A DNA stretch of 10,865 nt from the NCBI GenBank assembly GCA_003489345.1, contig DNIT01000221.1:17324-28188 (forward strand). The letters run 5' to 3'. A program made the position numbers and the translations under genes. Positions 5,801 to 10,865 of this stretch are shown here, piece after piece (position 1 is the first letter of the stretch; each line of letters opens with the position of its first letter). The notes beneath the pieces are model-generated. The model searched no databases and was not told the DNA's origin. It saw nothing but the letters and a program-made list of their open reading frames with translations. The DNA comes from Pelotomaculum sp. GTDB taxonomy: Bacteria > Bacillota > Desulfotomaculia > Desulfotomaculales > Pelotomaculaceae.

Positions 5801-6586
5801 TCACATGGATTCGATTATTTTCATGGCATCTTCTTTCGGGATAGCTCCCTCCAGCGTATAAATTACACCCTGTTTTATCCAAAAAAGTTTTATCGAATTA
5901 TTTTTAAATGTGACAAGCTTGCCGTTGTTTTCCCCGGCAATAAAATCTTCTACGGTGGTGTCTTCCATGTCGTAGCCGTACCCTTGCGCGTATCCACCGG
6001 GTGAGTTAACCTGCGTAAACAAGAAGTAACTTGCATCAGAACCGGTAAAACGTATCGTAACTTTTGCAATTGGTTTTACCATTTCCTGAAATTTGACCGT
6101 ATCAAGGGTAAAGCCGGGAGGCAAATATTCAGGAATCGCTAAGGGGTAAGGAGAAACTGCCCTTGCTTCATCTATTGAAACGGTAATTTCCTGTCCAATC
6201 TCAACTTCCCTGATTCCTTCACCGGGCGGGGTCTGGCCGGGTTCATTATGTTTGTATTCAGTCTGGATATTCATCTGGGTGCCGCTGAGCAGGGTCTCAA
6301 CAATATTCACTATTTTTACGCCTAACGCCCTGGCCTTTGTTGGGAAAGAGACGGAAAGGGTTCCGGCTAATAGCAGCATAATACCTGCCGCTATGGCCAG
6401 GCGCATAGGCAATAGATTTTTACTTTTTCCTGCAGGATGCTTTAGGATATCGGACTGCTGCTCTTGCAGCTTTTTTTCAAAATGCGTCCAGGAATCTTCC
6501 AGCGGGGGAGGAGCAGCCGATTCAACCATTTCCCGTACGCTATCTTGAATTAGTTTTTCCAATTCAATGCCGGAAGGCTGCTTCAT
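5801..6586 (-). CDS. Membrane anti-sigma factor with DUF4367 domain
   Basis: A 261-residue protein beginning at the ATG at 6586, one base after the sigma gene stop, with GGGGTGA of the sigma gene's end as ribosome site. The cytoplasmic N-terminus (1-58) is helical (LEKLIQDSVREMVESAAPPP, SWTHFEKKLQEQQSDI) and would bind the sigma factor. It lacks the HxxxCxxC zinc motif of ZAS-type anti-sigmas. One membrane span follows at about 62-81 (RLAIAAGIMLLLAGTLSVSF). The extracytoplasmic part ends in a DUF4367 domain (about 146-258, starting YPLAIPEYLPPGFTLDTVKF and ending IYTLEGAIPKEDAMKIIESM). The pairing with the ECF gene is the main evidence for function. Bases 6449-6551 were copied elsewhere (7907-8009). 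Confidence 0.88.
   Translation of the reverse strand: MKQPSGIELEKLIQDSVREMVESAAPPPLEDSWTHFEKKLQEQQSDILKHPAGKSKNLLPMRLAIAAGIMLLLAGTLSVSFPTKARALGVKIVNIVETLLSGTQMNIQTEYKHNEPGQTPPGEGIREVEIGQEITVSIDEARAVSPYPLAIPEYLPPGFTLDTVKFQEMVKPIAKVTIRFTGSDASYFLFTQVNSPGGYAQGYGYDMEDTTVEDFIAGENNGKLVTFKNNSIKLFWIKQGVIYTLEGAIPKEDAMKIIESM
6449..6551 (-). repeat. Segment of anti-sigma gene duplicated at 7907-8009
   Basis: This part of the anti-sigma gene (codons about 13-46) matches 7907-8009 on the same strand at about 91 of 103 bases by eye, without gaps. This copy is the intact one. The other is embedded in gene relics. Confidence 0.85.
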
Positions 6587-6587
6587 G

Positions 6588-7172
6588 CTACTTCACCCCT
6601 TTCCGGTCTGGTAAACCGCTCATATCTTGGCGATTAAGATTTTCCGGAGCTATTATTTTCCTTAATTCTGCCCTTGCTCTAATCAGGCGGGATTTAACGG
6701 TCCCTAACGGTATATCGAGAATCTTACTTATTTCTTCAATTTTCAGGTCCTGATAATATTTAAAATAAATAACTATTTTATAATCTGGTTGAAGGCGCTC
6801 GATATACTGTTTGATCGTTGTCTTATCTTCATTAGCCAGTAGGGTTGTTTCCGGGGAGACCGTCTGATCGTCCGGGCAATCACCCCCGGTCTCGGCGAAA
6901 AACCCGCTCCTGGAGCGGTGGCGGATGATATCCCTGGCTGTGTTGGAAGCCATACGGCATAGCCAGGCTTCCAGTTTTGAGGGGTCTTCAAGCTGTTCGA
7001 TTCTGTTTGGAAATTTCAAAAAGACTTCATGGACGGTGTCTTCAGCCAGGCTTGGGTCGGTGGTGATAAAAAAAGCTGCCTGATAGACTGATTTAAAGAA
7101 AAGCTCGTAGACCAGCCGTAAAATTTGCATATCACCGTTTTTTAGTTTTTGCACAATTGTTTCTTCTTTCAA
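6588..7172 (-). CDS. ECF-type RNA polymerase sigma factor
   Basis: A 194-residue sigma-70 family protein. The start is TTG at 7172, with GGGAGGGG (7182-7189) nine bases upstream. Region 2 spans about residues 18-86 (LVYELFFKSVYQAAFFIT, AEDTVHEVFLKF, KLEAWLCRMASNTARDIIRH). A short variable linker follows. Region 4 spans about 120-172 with the helix-turn-helix LKIEEISKILDIPLGTVKSR followed by LIRARAELRK. There is no region 1 or 3, as expected for ECF sigmas. It would direct RNA polymerase to a small regulon until held by the anti-sigma encoded next to it. A class I c-di-GMP riboswitch lies directly upstream in the same direction, so its synthesis is probably under second-messenger control. That link is inferred from position and pairing. 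Confidence 0.95.
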   Translation of the reverse strand: MKEETIVQKLKNGDMQILRLVYELFFKSVYQAAFFITTDPSLAEDTVHEVFLKFPNRIEQLEDPSKLEAWLCRMASNTARDIIRHRSRSGFFAETGGDCPDDQTVSPETTLLANEDKTTIKQYIERLQPDYKIVIYFKYYQDLKIEEISKILDIPLGTVKSRLIRARAELRKIIAPENLNRQDMSGLPDRKGVK

Positions 7173-7181
7173 ATTCCAAAA

Positions 7182-7235
7182 CCCCTCCCTAGGCTTTTCC
7201 GGACAGGGAAGGCTGCTTTATCCGGACGGCAGCCT
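7182..7235 (-). promoter_or_regulatory. Expression platform of the c-di-GMP riboswitch
   Basis: On the minus strand two exclusive pairings are visible. AGGCTGC at the aptamer 3' end (7229-7235) can pair with GCAGCCT (7210-7216). Alternatively CCTTCCCT (7205-7212) can pair with the sigma gene's ribosome site AGGGAGGG (within 7182-7190). Closing the aptamer with ligand would use the UGCC part of the first segment and free the second to mask the ribosome site. This predicts translation OFF at high c-di-GMP. TCCGGA occurs twice (7198-7203, 7221-7226) and could add a further pairing. The direction of control is inference. Confidence 0.5.
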
Positions 7236-7308
7236 GGCGATCATAGTCTCCCTGCTGCTTTAGACCCATGGCTTTGCGTCCCCGACTTTCGTACGGGTTT
7301 GCCTTTTC
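7226..7308 (-). promoter_or_regulatory. Class I cyclic-di-GMP riboswitch (GEMM-I)
   Basis: The minus strand carries the conserved aptamer elements in order. AGGCAAACC comes first, then a hairpin CCCG-U-AC closed by a GAAA tetraloop. GGGGACGCAAAGCCAUGGGU follows, and CUAAAG after it. A peripheral arm then ends in UAUGAUCGCCAGGCUGCCG. These match the GEMM-I consensus, including the GAAA loop, the ACGCAAAGCC core and the receptor-side UAUGAU-GCC-GGCUGCC. The upstream GGCA pairs with the final UGCC as the closing helix. It ends about 54 bases before the sigma factor start in the same orientation. The family binds cyclic di-GMP, the motility/biofilm second messenger. The stem of the GAAA hairpin has one bulged U. 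Confidence 0.93.
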
Positions 7309-7503
7309 TTGTTAATTATGGATTCTACAAAGAAACGACTTATCCCTCTAAGAGTCGAATAAGTTCGGCGGAATAATCATTGTTCAGTGAGCTAAGAGAA
7401 ATAAAAAGCATGTTGAAAGAAAAAGATTATTTGCCTTGACCAGGGTATGGTCCTAAGCCTAATTGATTGTTTCCCCCCAAGATAAGGCAAGCGAGGTGAA
7501 AAT

Positions 7504-7718
7504 TTGAGGAATAAAAAAGTATTTATAATAGCAATAAGCGGTATCATTGCCATTTAAAGGGTGTGCAGGACTGTGTTTTCTTGGACAATAATAACTTGTT
7601 TGCTGTTAGGCTGGAAGGTGAACCACTGTCTTCTTTCCGTCCCGCTCTGGTAAACCTGGAGGGCTACCCTCCCGGGATGATACCGGGTCTTGAGAAGGTG
7701 TTTGATGTGTCAAAATAG
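7504..7718 (+). pseudogene. Frameshifted small secreted or anchored protein
   Basis: GAGGTGA, seven bases upstream, precedes TTG at 7504, which starts MRNKKVFIIAISGIIAI, a typical signal-peptide beginning. A TAA at 7555-7557 ends it after 17 codons. A second frame, open from 7560 to TAG at 7716-7718, reads GVQDCVFLDNNNLFAVRLEG, then EPLSSFRPALVNLEGYPPGM and IPGLEKVFDVSK. Its codon choice and composition look protein-like. The two parts are out of phase by one or two bases near 7550-7560, so this is probably a decayed gene of about 70 codons. The last codons form the left end of the relic repeat. The family is not recognised. Confidence 0.5.
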
Positions 7719-7773
7719 GGCATAACAATCCAGGTTGGTTGATTCTATTCATAATGCAGCCACATACTAATGA
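7702..7773. repeat. Relic repeat, copy B (partner at 4501-4567)
   Basis: Copy B spans the end of the frameshifted plus-strand gene (D-V-S-K-stop) and the end of the minus-strand toxin relic (M-W-L-H-Y-E-stop), with about 26 bases between the two stops. Copy A, 3.2 kb to the left, keeps the same order and spacing within a few bases. This shows that the two convergent 3' ends travelled or were duplicated together. Confidence 0.7.
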
Positions 7774-7910
7774 TTTTTTTTGATAAACTTCATAGATCAC
7801 ACGATGCTGATGGTTCATCCGTCTTGAGTAAGCGCCTATTAAATCACCTGCGAGTTTTTCATACGGCGGGTAATCGGCAAAGGGATTTTCTTTCAAGGTT
7901 TTCAAGATCG
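7745..7910 (-). pseudogene. Txe/YoeB-type toxin remnant, truncated and frameshifted
   Basis: Minus-strand codons give LKTLKENPFADYPPYEKLAG, then DLIGAYSRRMNHQHRVIYEV and YQKK, closely resembling the C-terminal two thirds of Txe/YoeB toxins (NP-x4-PPYEKL-GDL-GAYSRRIN-QHR-VYEVY). The frame breaks in a tract of eight As (7774-7781 on plus as Ts). In the next frame the family's ending appears as IISMWLHYE followed by TAG (7745-7747). About 35-40 N-terminal residues are missing, and the sequence upstream is replaced by a piece of the anti-sigma gene. No antitoxin gene is adjacent. The toxin should be inactive. The intact toxin at 3946 is a different (ParE) type. Confidence 0.75.
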
Positions 7911-8009
7911 GGTTGTTGCTCTTGCAGTTTTTTTTCAAAACGTACCCAGGATTCTTCCAGCGAGGGAGGAGCAGCCGATTCAACCATTTTCCGTACGCTA
8001 TCTTTAATT
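7907..8009 (-). pseudogene. Second copy of anti-sigma 5' segment, fused to toxin relic
   Basis: Minus-strand reading in the anti-sigma frame gives SIKDSVRKMVESAAPPSLEE, then SWVRFEKKLQEQQPDLENL. This parallels residues about 13-46 of the anti-sigma at 5801-6586. About 91 of 103 bases match. Homology stops abruptly at 7907, where toxin sequence begins, and at 8009. No start codon, membrane span or DUF4367 domain remains, so it cannot make an anti-sigma factor. An unrelated open frame over 7606-8193 runs across it in another phase and is not a gene. Confidence 0.8.
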
Positions 8010-8219
8010 GATGATAAAAAATATAACCCTTTATAGAACTTTTTGGCTGTTTTTGGTGAACCTGCCTTGCTGCTTTAACCGTCATATATAAAAGATCGAA
8101 TTTTTTGATCTGCCGGGAGTATGACGGTATTATTGTTTTACTAAACCAGAGGATTCTTCGATTCCCAAAAGAATAATCCTTATGGGTTGGCAAAGATAAG
8201 AGGGCAGCAGGTGAGCGCA

Positions 8220-8939
8220 GTGAAGCGAAAAAATTTCTACTGGTCGGTGGCCCTGGTAAGCCTTGTTATTGGGGTCATTCTAGCGCTGCAATTCCGCATG
8301 ACCAGGGACATACAGCACAATGAAGCGATCCGGAGAACGCAGGAATTAGCAAGCCAGGTGGACCAGTTAAAAAAGGAGCACGATGTACTTCAACCGCAAT
8401 TAACAAGGATGCGCGAGCAGCTAGAAGGTTTATCCACGGGACCCCTTGCGTCTCAAATGAAAGCGGAAATGGAACTGGCGACAATTTTTTCCGGTTTAAC
8501 CGAGCTTACCGGCAGAGGCGTGGAAGTGACCTTAAAAGACAGCAATGTCTCACAGAAACTCACCGACAATCCCAACCTGTATATCGTACATGATGAAGAC
8601 ATATTAAAAGTAGTTAACGAACTCAAAGCGGCAGGGGCCGAGGCTATCGCGATAAACGGCCAACGCCTGGTAGCCGGCACTGAGATCAGTTGCAGCGGTC
8701 CCGCCGTCAGGATCAACAAAAAAGCTCTTGTTCCTCCTTTTGTCATAACCGCCATAGGCAGCCCTGAAACCATGGAAGGCGCCTTGAAAATGAGGGGCGG
8801 GGTGGCTGAGTACCTGCAGTTTTTTGGCATCCAGTTTTCAGTTAAAAAGCTGGAGCAGCTTACAATTCCCGCTTATTCCGGAAGCCTCAAAACAGATTAT
8901 ATTATTGAAGCGGATGCTGATACCGCTTTGGCGCAATAA
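8220..8939 (+). CDS. DUF881 family protein (YlxW/YlxX-like), first of pair
   Basis: A membrane-anchored protein of 239 residues. The GTG at 8220 is chosen since AGGTGA (8209-8214) precedes it by five bases and it gives MKRKNFYWSVALVSLVIGV, like the start of its paralog. A GTG at 8211 (AGAGGG at 8199-8204) and a TTG at 8187 are alternatives. One membrane span lies at about 7-25. A coiled coil at about 30-75 (RTQELASQVDQLKKEHDVLQ) leads to the DUF881 domain, recognisable by VVNELKAAGAEAIAINGQRL, then FVITAIGSPETM, MRGGVAEYLQFFGI and a final IPAY. DUF881 genes often sit in cell-division clusters next to ftsQ/divIB and ftsA. Here the left neighbour is a relic region. The function of the family is not established. 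Confidence 0.9.
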   Translation: MKRKNFYWSVALVSLVIGVILALQFRMTRDIQHNEAIRRTQELASQVDQLKKEHDVLQPQLTRMREQLEGLSTGPLASQMKAEMELATIFSGLTELTGRGVEVTLKDSNVSQKLTDNPNLYIVHDEDILKVVNELKAAGAEAIAINGQRLVAGTEISCSGPAVRINKKALVPPFVITAIGSPETMEGALKMRGGVAEYLQFFGIQFSVKKLEQLTIPAYSGSLKTDYIIEADADTALAQ

Positions 8940-8971
8940 ATTTTAGAATAGTGTAAAAGAGAGGGCTTAAT

Positions 8972-9682
8972 TTGAAGAGGGCTTTTATGTTTTCTATCAG
9001 CTTTGTAACCATTGTGCTGGGGATGATGCTGGGCGTTCAGTTTCGTACTACCAGCAGCGCCGGCGATAACGTTGTGCCCCGGGACAGAGAACAGGAGTTA
9101 GCCCTGGAGAAAAAAAATCTGGTAGGGGATTTGTATAAGCTGCAGGTAGAGATTTCAGAGCTGTCTACCAAACTGGAGCAGGCCGGGATAGGACAAAGAG
9201 AGGCGGATGAGGCGCTGGAAAAAGAACTTGACAAAATAAAACGGTTTGCCGGCTTAGCACCGGTGTCCGGGCCGGGAGTGGAGCTGGTTGTGAAAAGCCG
9301 CATGGAGAAGGCCGGACTTGGCGCCGCCGATGTTCCCATTATCGCTGACGAACAGCTTTTAAAAATGGTTAACGAATTATACAGCGCCGGCTCGGAAGCT
9401 GTCGCCATAAATGGTCAGCGGATCACGGCTATCAGCGAGATACGCCTGGCCGGCAACCACATCAACGTCAACGGGACCCCATTATCAGCTCCTTACCATA
9501 TTTCCGCCATTGGCGACGCTTCCGCTTTAAAGAGCAGACTGGAGTTGAAAGGAAGCCTTGTCGATATTTTAAGAGAGTCTGGTATTTCCATTGAAATAGA
9601 GGAAAAAAAAGAAGTTGCAATACCTGCTTATATAGGTGAATTATACTTTGAACATGCAAAGCCTGTGAAAGAAAAGACTTGA
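8972..9682 (+). CDS. DUF881 family protein, second of pair
   Basis: The start is TTG at 8972 with GAGAGGG seven bases before it, 32 bases after the first DUF881 gene and surely in the same operon. It has 236 residues. A membrane span lies at about 5-22 (FMFSISFVTIVLGMMLGVQF). A coiled coil of about 40-88 (LALEKKNLVGDLYKLQVEIS, EADEALEKELDKI) follows, then the DUF881 domain with LLKMVNELYSAGSEAVAING and QRITAISEIR. The C-terminal hallmarks are HISAIGD, LVDILRESGISIEI and VAIPAYIGEL. The domain is closely similar to its neighbour, so the pair arose by tandem duplication, as in Bacillus ylxW-ylxX. A short Lys-rich tail (KPVKEKT) ends it. Terminator hairpins follow. Confidence 0.92.
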   Translation: MKRAFMFSISFVTIVLGMMLGVQFRTTSSAGDNVVPRDREQELALEKKNLVGDLYKLQVEISELSTKLEQAGIGQREADEALEKELDKIKRFAGLAPVSGPGVELVVKSRMEKAGLGAADVPIIADEQLLKMVNELYSAGSEAVAINGQRITAISEIRLAGNHINVNGTPLSAPYHISAIGDASALKSRLELKGSLVDILRESGISIEIEEKKEVAIPAYIGELYFEHAKPVKEKT

Positions 9683-9700
9683 TCGGCATTGTTATGAGCT

Positions 9701-9726
9701 GATTTCACATGACCGGTCATGAAATC
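9701..9726. repeat. Inverted repeat GATTTCA-CATGACC / GGTCATGAAATC
   Basis: The two halves GATTTC-AC-ATGACC and GGTCATGAAATC are perfectly complementary except for a two-base bulge, with ACCGGT at the centre. It begins 18 bases after the DUF881 operon. There is no T run after it, so it may be an operator, a 3' mRNA-protecting hairpin or part of a compound terminator with 9735-9753. Confidence 0.5.
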
Positions 9727-9734
9727 ATCCGATG

Positions 9735-9753
9735 AAAACGCATAAGCGTTTTT
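9735..9753 (+). terminator. Rho-independent terminator of the DUF881 operon
   Basis: AAAACGC and GCGTTTT pair perfectly around an ATAA loop, and the final T run is five Ts including the stem. The stem has only three G-C pairs, so it is weak alone, but it lies right after a stronger hairpin and after the last gene of the operon. It is nearly symmetric and could act on both strands. Confidence 0.6.
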
Positions 9754-9817
9754 AAGGATAAGCTACCTGCAAAAAAGATTCTTAAAATCATTTGACAGTG
9801 GTATTGGTTCAGTTAGC

Positions 9818-9852
9818 TCAGTGAGTCGGGGGGCGATCCCTTGACTCACTGA
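9818..9852. repeat. Strong 10-bp inverted repeat, TCAGTGAGTC / GACTCACTGA
   Basis: A perfect ten-base stem with a 15-base loop that holds GGGG and CCC, which could extend the structure. It is followed by ATATTTTG, a poor U tract. It could be a second terminator insulating the DUF881 operon from the DUF3160 gene, or a regulatory hairpin. TTGACA at 9792-9797 lies just upstream, but no good -10 follows at the right distance. Confidence 0.45.
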
Positions 9853-9963
9853 ATATTTTGTTCAAGCAGGCGGTCGTCTAATGCTATTTATGAACCTGTC
9901 TGTTCCCTGCAACGTCAAAAATATATAGAAAGGTAAAGTACGGAAGCGGGCTAGAAAATATTG

Positions 9964-9969
9964 TATAAT
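9964..9969 (+). promoter_or_regulatory. Possible -10 element for the right-hand genes
   Basis: A perfect TATAAT preceded by TTG lies in the 323-base gap between the DUF881 pair and the next start. No -35 match is visible 16-18 bases upstream. Apart from this and the three hairpins, the gap 9683-10006 holds nothing recognisable. Confidence 0.35.
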
Positions 9970-10006
9970 AAGGATAAGAGAAACAAACCAAAAAGAAATA
10001 TAGTAA

Positions 10007-10135
10007 ATGAATAATAAGACGTATGTAAACAGGCCGAAATTTCATAATTTTGGGTCTATGGCGTTTGCGGTGCAAAAATGGGGAAAGAGCATAAATCAGT
10101 TGATGACACAAGGGATGATTGGGCGCCCAAAGTAA
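10007..10135 (+). CDS. Possible 42-aa small protein
   Basis: The ATG at 10007 opens 42 codons ending at TAA 10133-10135: MNNKTYVNRPKFHNFGSMAF, then AVQKWGKSINQLMTQGMIGR and PK. The peptide is basic and has no signal or membrane segment. No clear ribosome site is present (only A-rich sequence), but TATAAT lies 38 bases upstream and the protein-like composition is notable. It ends 23 bases before the DUF3160 lipoprotein start. It could be a leader peptide or a chance frame. Confidence 0.3.
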   Translation: MNNKTYVNRPKFHNFGSMAFAVQKWGKSINQLMTQGMIGRPK

Positions 10136-10158
10136 ATATCAGAGATGAGGTGTGATCA

Positions 10159-10865
10159 ATGAAAAGGTCATTGTTGGTTCCATGCGGTTTGGTTTTGTTT
10201 CTGCTCCTGATTGCTGCAAGCGGCTGTACCAACCAGGGAAAAGCATCTCAAACACCGGGTGTGATCACCTCCAAGTTTGCCGCCTATGAAGAGGTGGCGG
10301 TAAACGCAACGCCGGCTGTAAAACCTTACCAGGTTGACCGTGACCTGGGCAATATCACCAACAAAGATATGTTTCGCCTGTCCCCGGCGGCCACAGACCT
10401 TTTAATCCAAAACGGCTTTGTGGTGGTTCCCACCAGCTATGAAAAAGAATTTTTTTCACTCTATGAAAGAAACCGCTACGAGCTGGTGCCGCTGTTTGTC
10501 ACCACCGATTCGGTGCTCCATAACTACCATTTATTCTTCGATCACCTGCTGCGAGTGGTTGAGACCGAGAAACTCGCGCCGGAACTGAAGGAACTCAATA
10601 AAGCGATGCTTGCCCAGGCGCAAAAGCAGTACGAAGCCCTTAAGGGTACTGACTGGGAAAATGCCGCCAGGCGGAATATCGGCTTTTTTGCCGTGGCCGG
10701 AAAACTTTTAGACCCGGGCGTGCCGGCGCCGGCGGTAGTGAAGAGTGAAGTGGAAAACGAGCTGGCCTTGATTGAAAACCACCAGGGCATCGCAGTCTCA
10801 CCGCTGATGAACATAGGCGGGAGCGGTGACGCCGGCGAGCCGCTCCGGGAGGATTACTCACAATA
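10159..10865 (+). CDS. DUF3160 lipoprotein, N-terminal part, runs off right edge
   Basis: The ATG at 10159 has GAGGTG (10147-10152) six bases upstream and stays open for 235 codons to the window end. The signal peptide MKRSLLVPCGLVLFLLLIAA ends in a lipobox ASGC, so Cys23 is the lipid anchor. A short linker follows. The DUF3160 domain then begins around residue 55 (YQVDRDLGNITNKDMFRLSP), continuing with LLIQNGFVVVPTSYEKEFFS, the block NRYELVPLFVTTDSVLHNYH, and LFFDHLLRVVETEKL. The last visible residues, LREDYSQ, match the conserved EDYSQ-(Y/F) block that continues past the edge. DUF3160 proteins are large (usually over 600 residues) surface or periplasmic-side proteins of unknown function, so most of the protein is missing here. 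Confidence 0.93.
   Translation, partial: MKRSLLVPCGLVLFLLLIAASGCTNQGKASQTPGVITSKFAAYEEVAVNATPAVKPYQVDRDLGNITNKDMFRLSPAATDLLIQNGFVVVPTSYEKEFFSLYERNRYELVPLFVTTDSVLHNYHLFFDHLLRVVETEKLAPELKELNKAMLAQAQKQYEALKGTDWENAARRNIGFFAVAGKLLDPGVPAPAVVKSEVENELALIENHQGIAVSPLMNIGGSGDAGEPLREDYSQ

Noticed and set aside
7770..8036. Plus-strand 88-codon frame similar to one inside the anti-sigma gene
   Set aside because: The similarity is just the antisense reflection of the duplicated anti-sigma segment.
8084..8115. AGATC...GATCT hairpin with a T run
   Set aside because: The Ts are in the loop and the stem is only five bases, so it is not a terminator on either strand.
8151..8179. GGATT...AATCC imperfect inverted repeat before the DUF881 pair
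   Set aside because: The stem is short and bulged, with no adjoining promoter or T run. It is probably chance.
7606..8193. Minus-strand 195-codon frame as one gene
   Set aside because: It strings together an anti-sigma fragment read in the wrong phase, a toxin core and the antisense of another relic. It is a composite of pseudogenes, not a functional protein.
10040..10080. Sequence loosely like a reversed GEMM-I core (GGGTCTATGGCGTTTGCG)
   Set aside because: There is no GAAA hairpin, GGCAAACC block or downstream arm at the right places, so the likeness is superficial.
1..10865. Search for CRISPR, tRNA, rRNA, transposase or phage genes
   Set aside because: No regularly spaced repeats, no recognisable tRNA or rRNA sequence, no transposase or integrase motifs, and no paired terminal inverted repeats with target duplications were seen.

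Overview
The window looks like an accessory or inter-operon stretch of a Clostridia-type Firmicute chromosome, most likely a Desulfotomaculum/Pelotomaculum-like anaerobe (Peptococcaceae). The reasons are strong AGGAGG-type ribosome sites, many TTG and GTG starts, an Amj-type lipid II flippase, tandem DUF881 proteins, a DUF4367 anti-sigma factor, a class I cyclic-di-GMP riboswitch, a DUF3160 lipoprotein, and a dehydrogenase resembling the 6-hydroxycyclohex-1-ene-1-carbonyl-CoA dehydrogenases of anaerobic benzoate degraders. The species assignment is inference.

Left part (1-3590). The 5' end of a minus-strand lipoprotein gene runs off the left edge (1-128). Then come AT-rich small genes: a 32-aa hydrophobic ORF (456-554) whose stop overlaps the TTG start of a single-TM protein (551-856), an unknown 88-aa protein (956-1219), and a two-TM protein (1326-1556). 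A more GC-rich zinc-type dehydrogenase (1671-2738) and an Amj family flippase (2799-3590) follow, possibly co-transcribed.

Middle (3590-5800). A complete type II toxin-antitoxin operon (Phd/YefM antitoxin, ParE-type toxin) has its own extended -10 promoter and a clear terminator with a UUCG loop. Beyond it lies a relic repeat (4501-4567). A membrane-anchored minus-strand protein (4620-5138) and a plus-strand secreted DUF6147-like protein are divergent around a long AT-rich hairpin. The secreted protein is broken by a one-base frameshift in a G tract.

Right part (5801-10865). A minus-strand ECF sigma / membrane anti-sigma operon lies downstream of a class I c-di-GMP riboswitch with a plausible ribosome-site-masking expression platform. 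To its right is a gene graveyard (7504-8009): a frameshifted small secreted protein, a decayed Txe/YoeB-type toxin, and a 103-bp second copy of the anti-sigma gene's 5' region fused to the toxin relic. The junction of two of these relics (7702-7773) is the second copy of the 4501-4567 repeat. After it come two tandem DUF881 (YlxW/YlxX-like) proteins, a terminator, two strong inverted repeats, a possible 42-aa ORF, and the first 235 codons of a DUF3160 lipoprotein that runs off the right edge.

No rRNA, tRNA, CRISPR array or intact transposase was seen. The most interesting system is the c-di-GMP-responsive sigma/anti-sigma module. Next are the rearranged copies of its anti-sigma gene and the two pairs of tiny ORFs coupled through TTGA overlaps.
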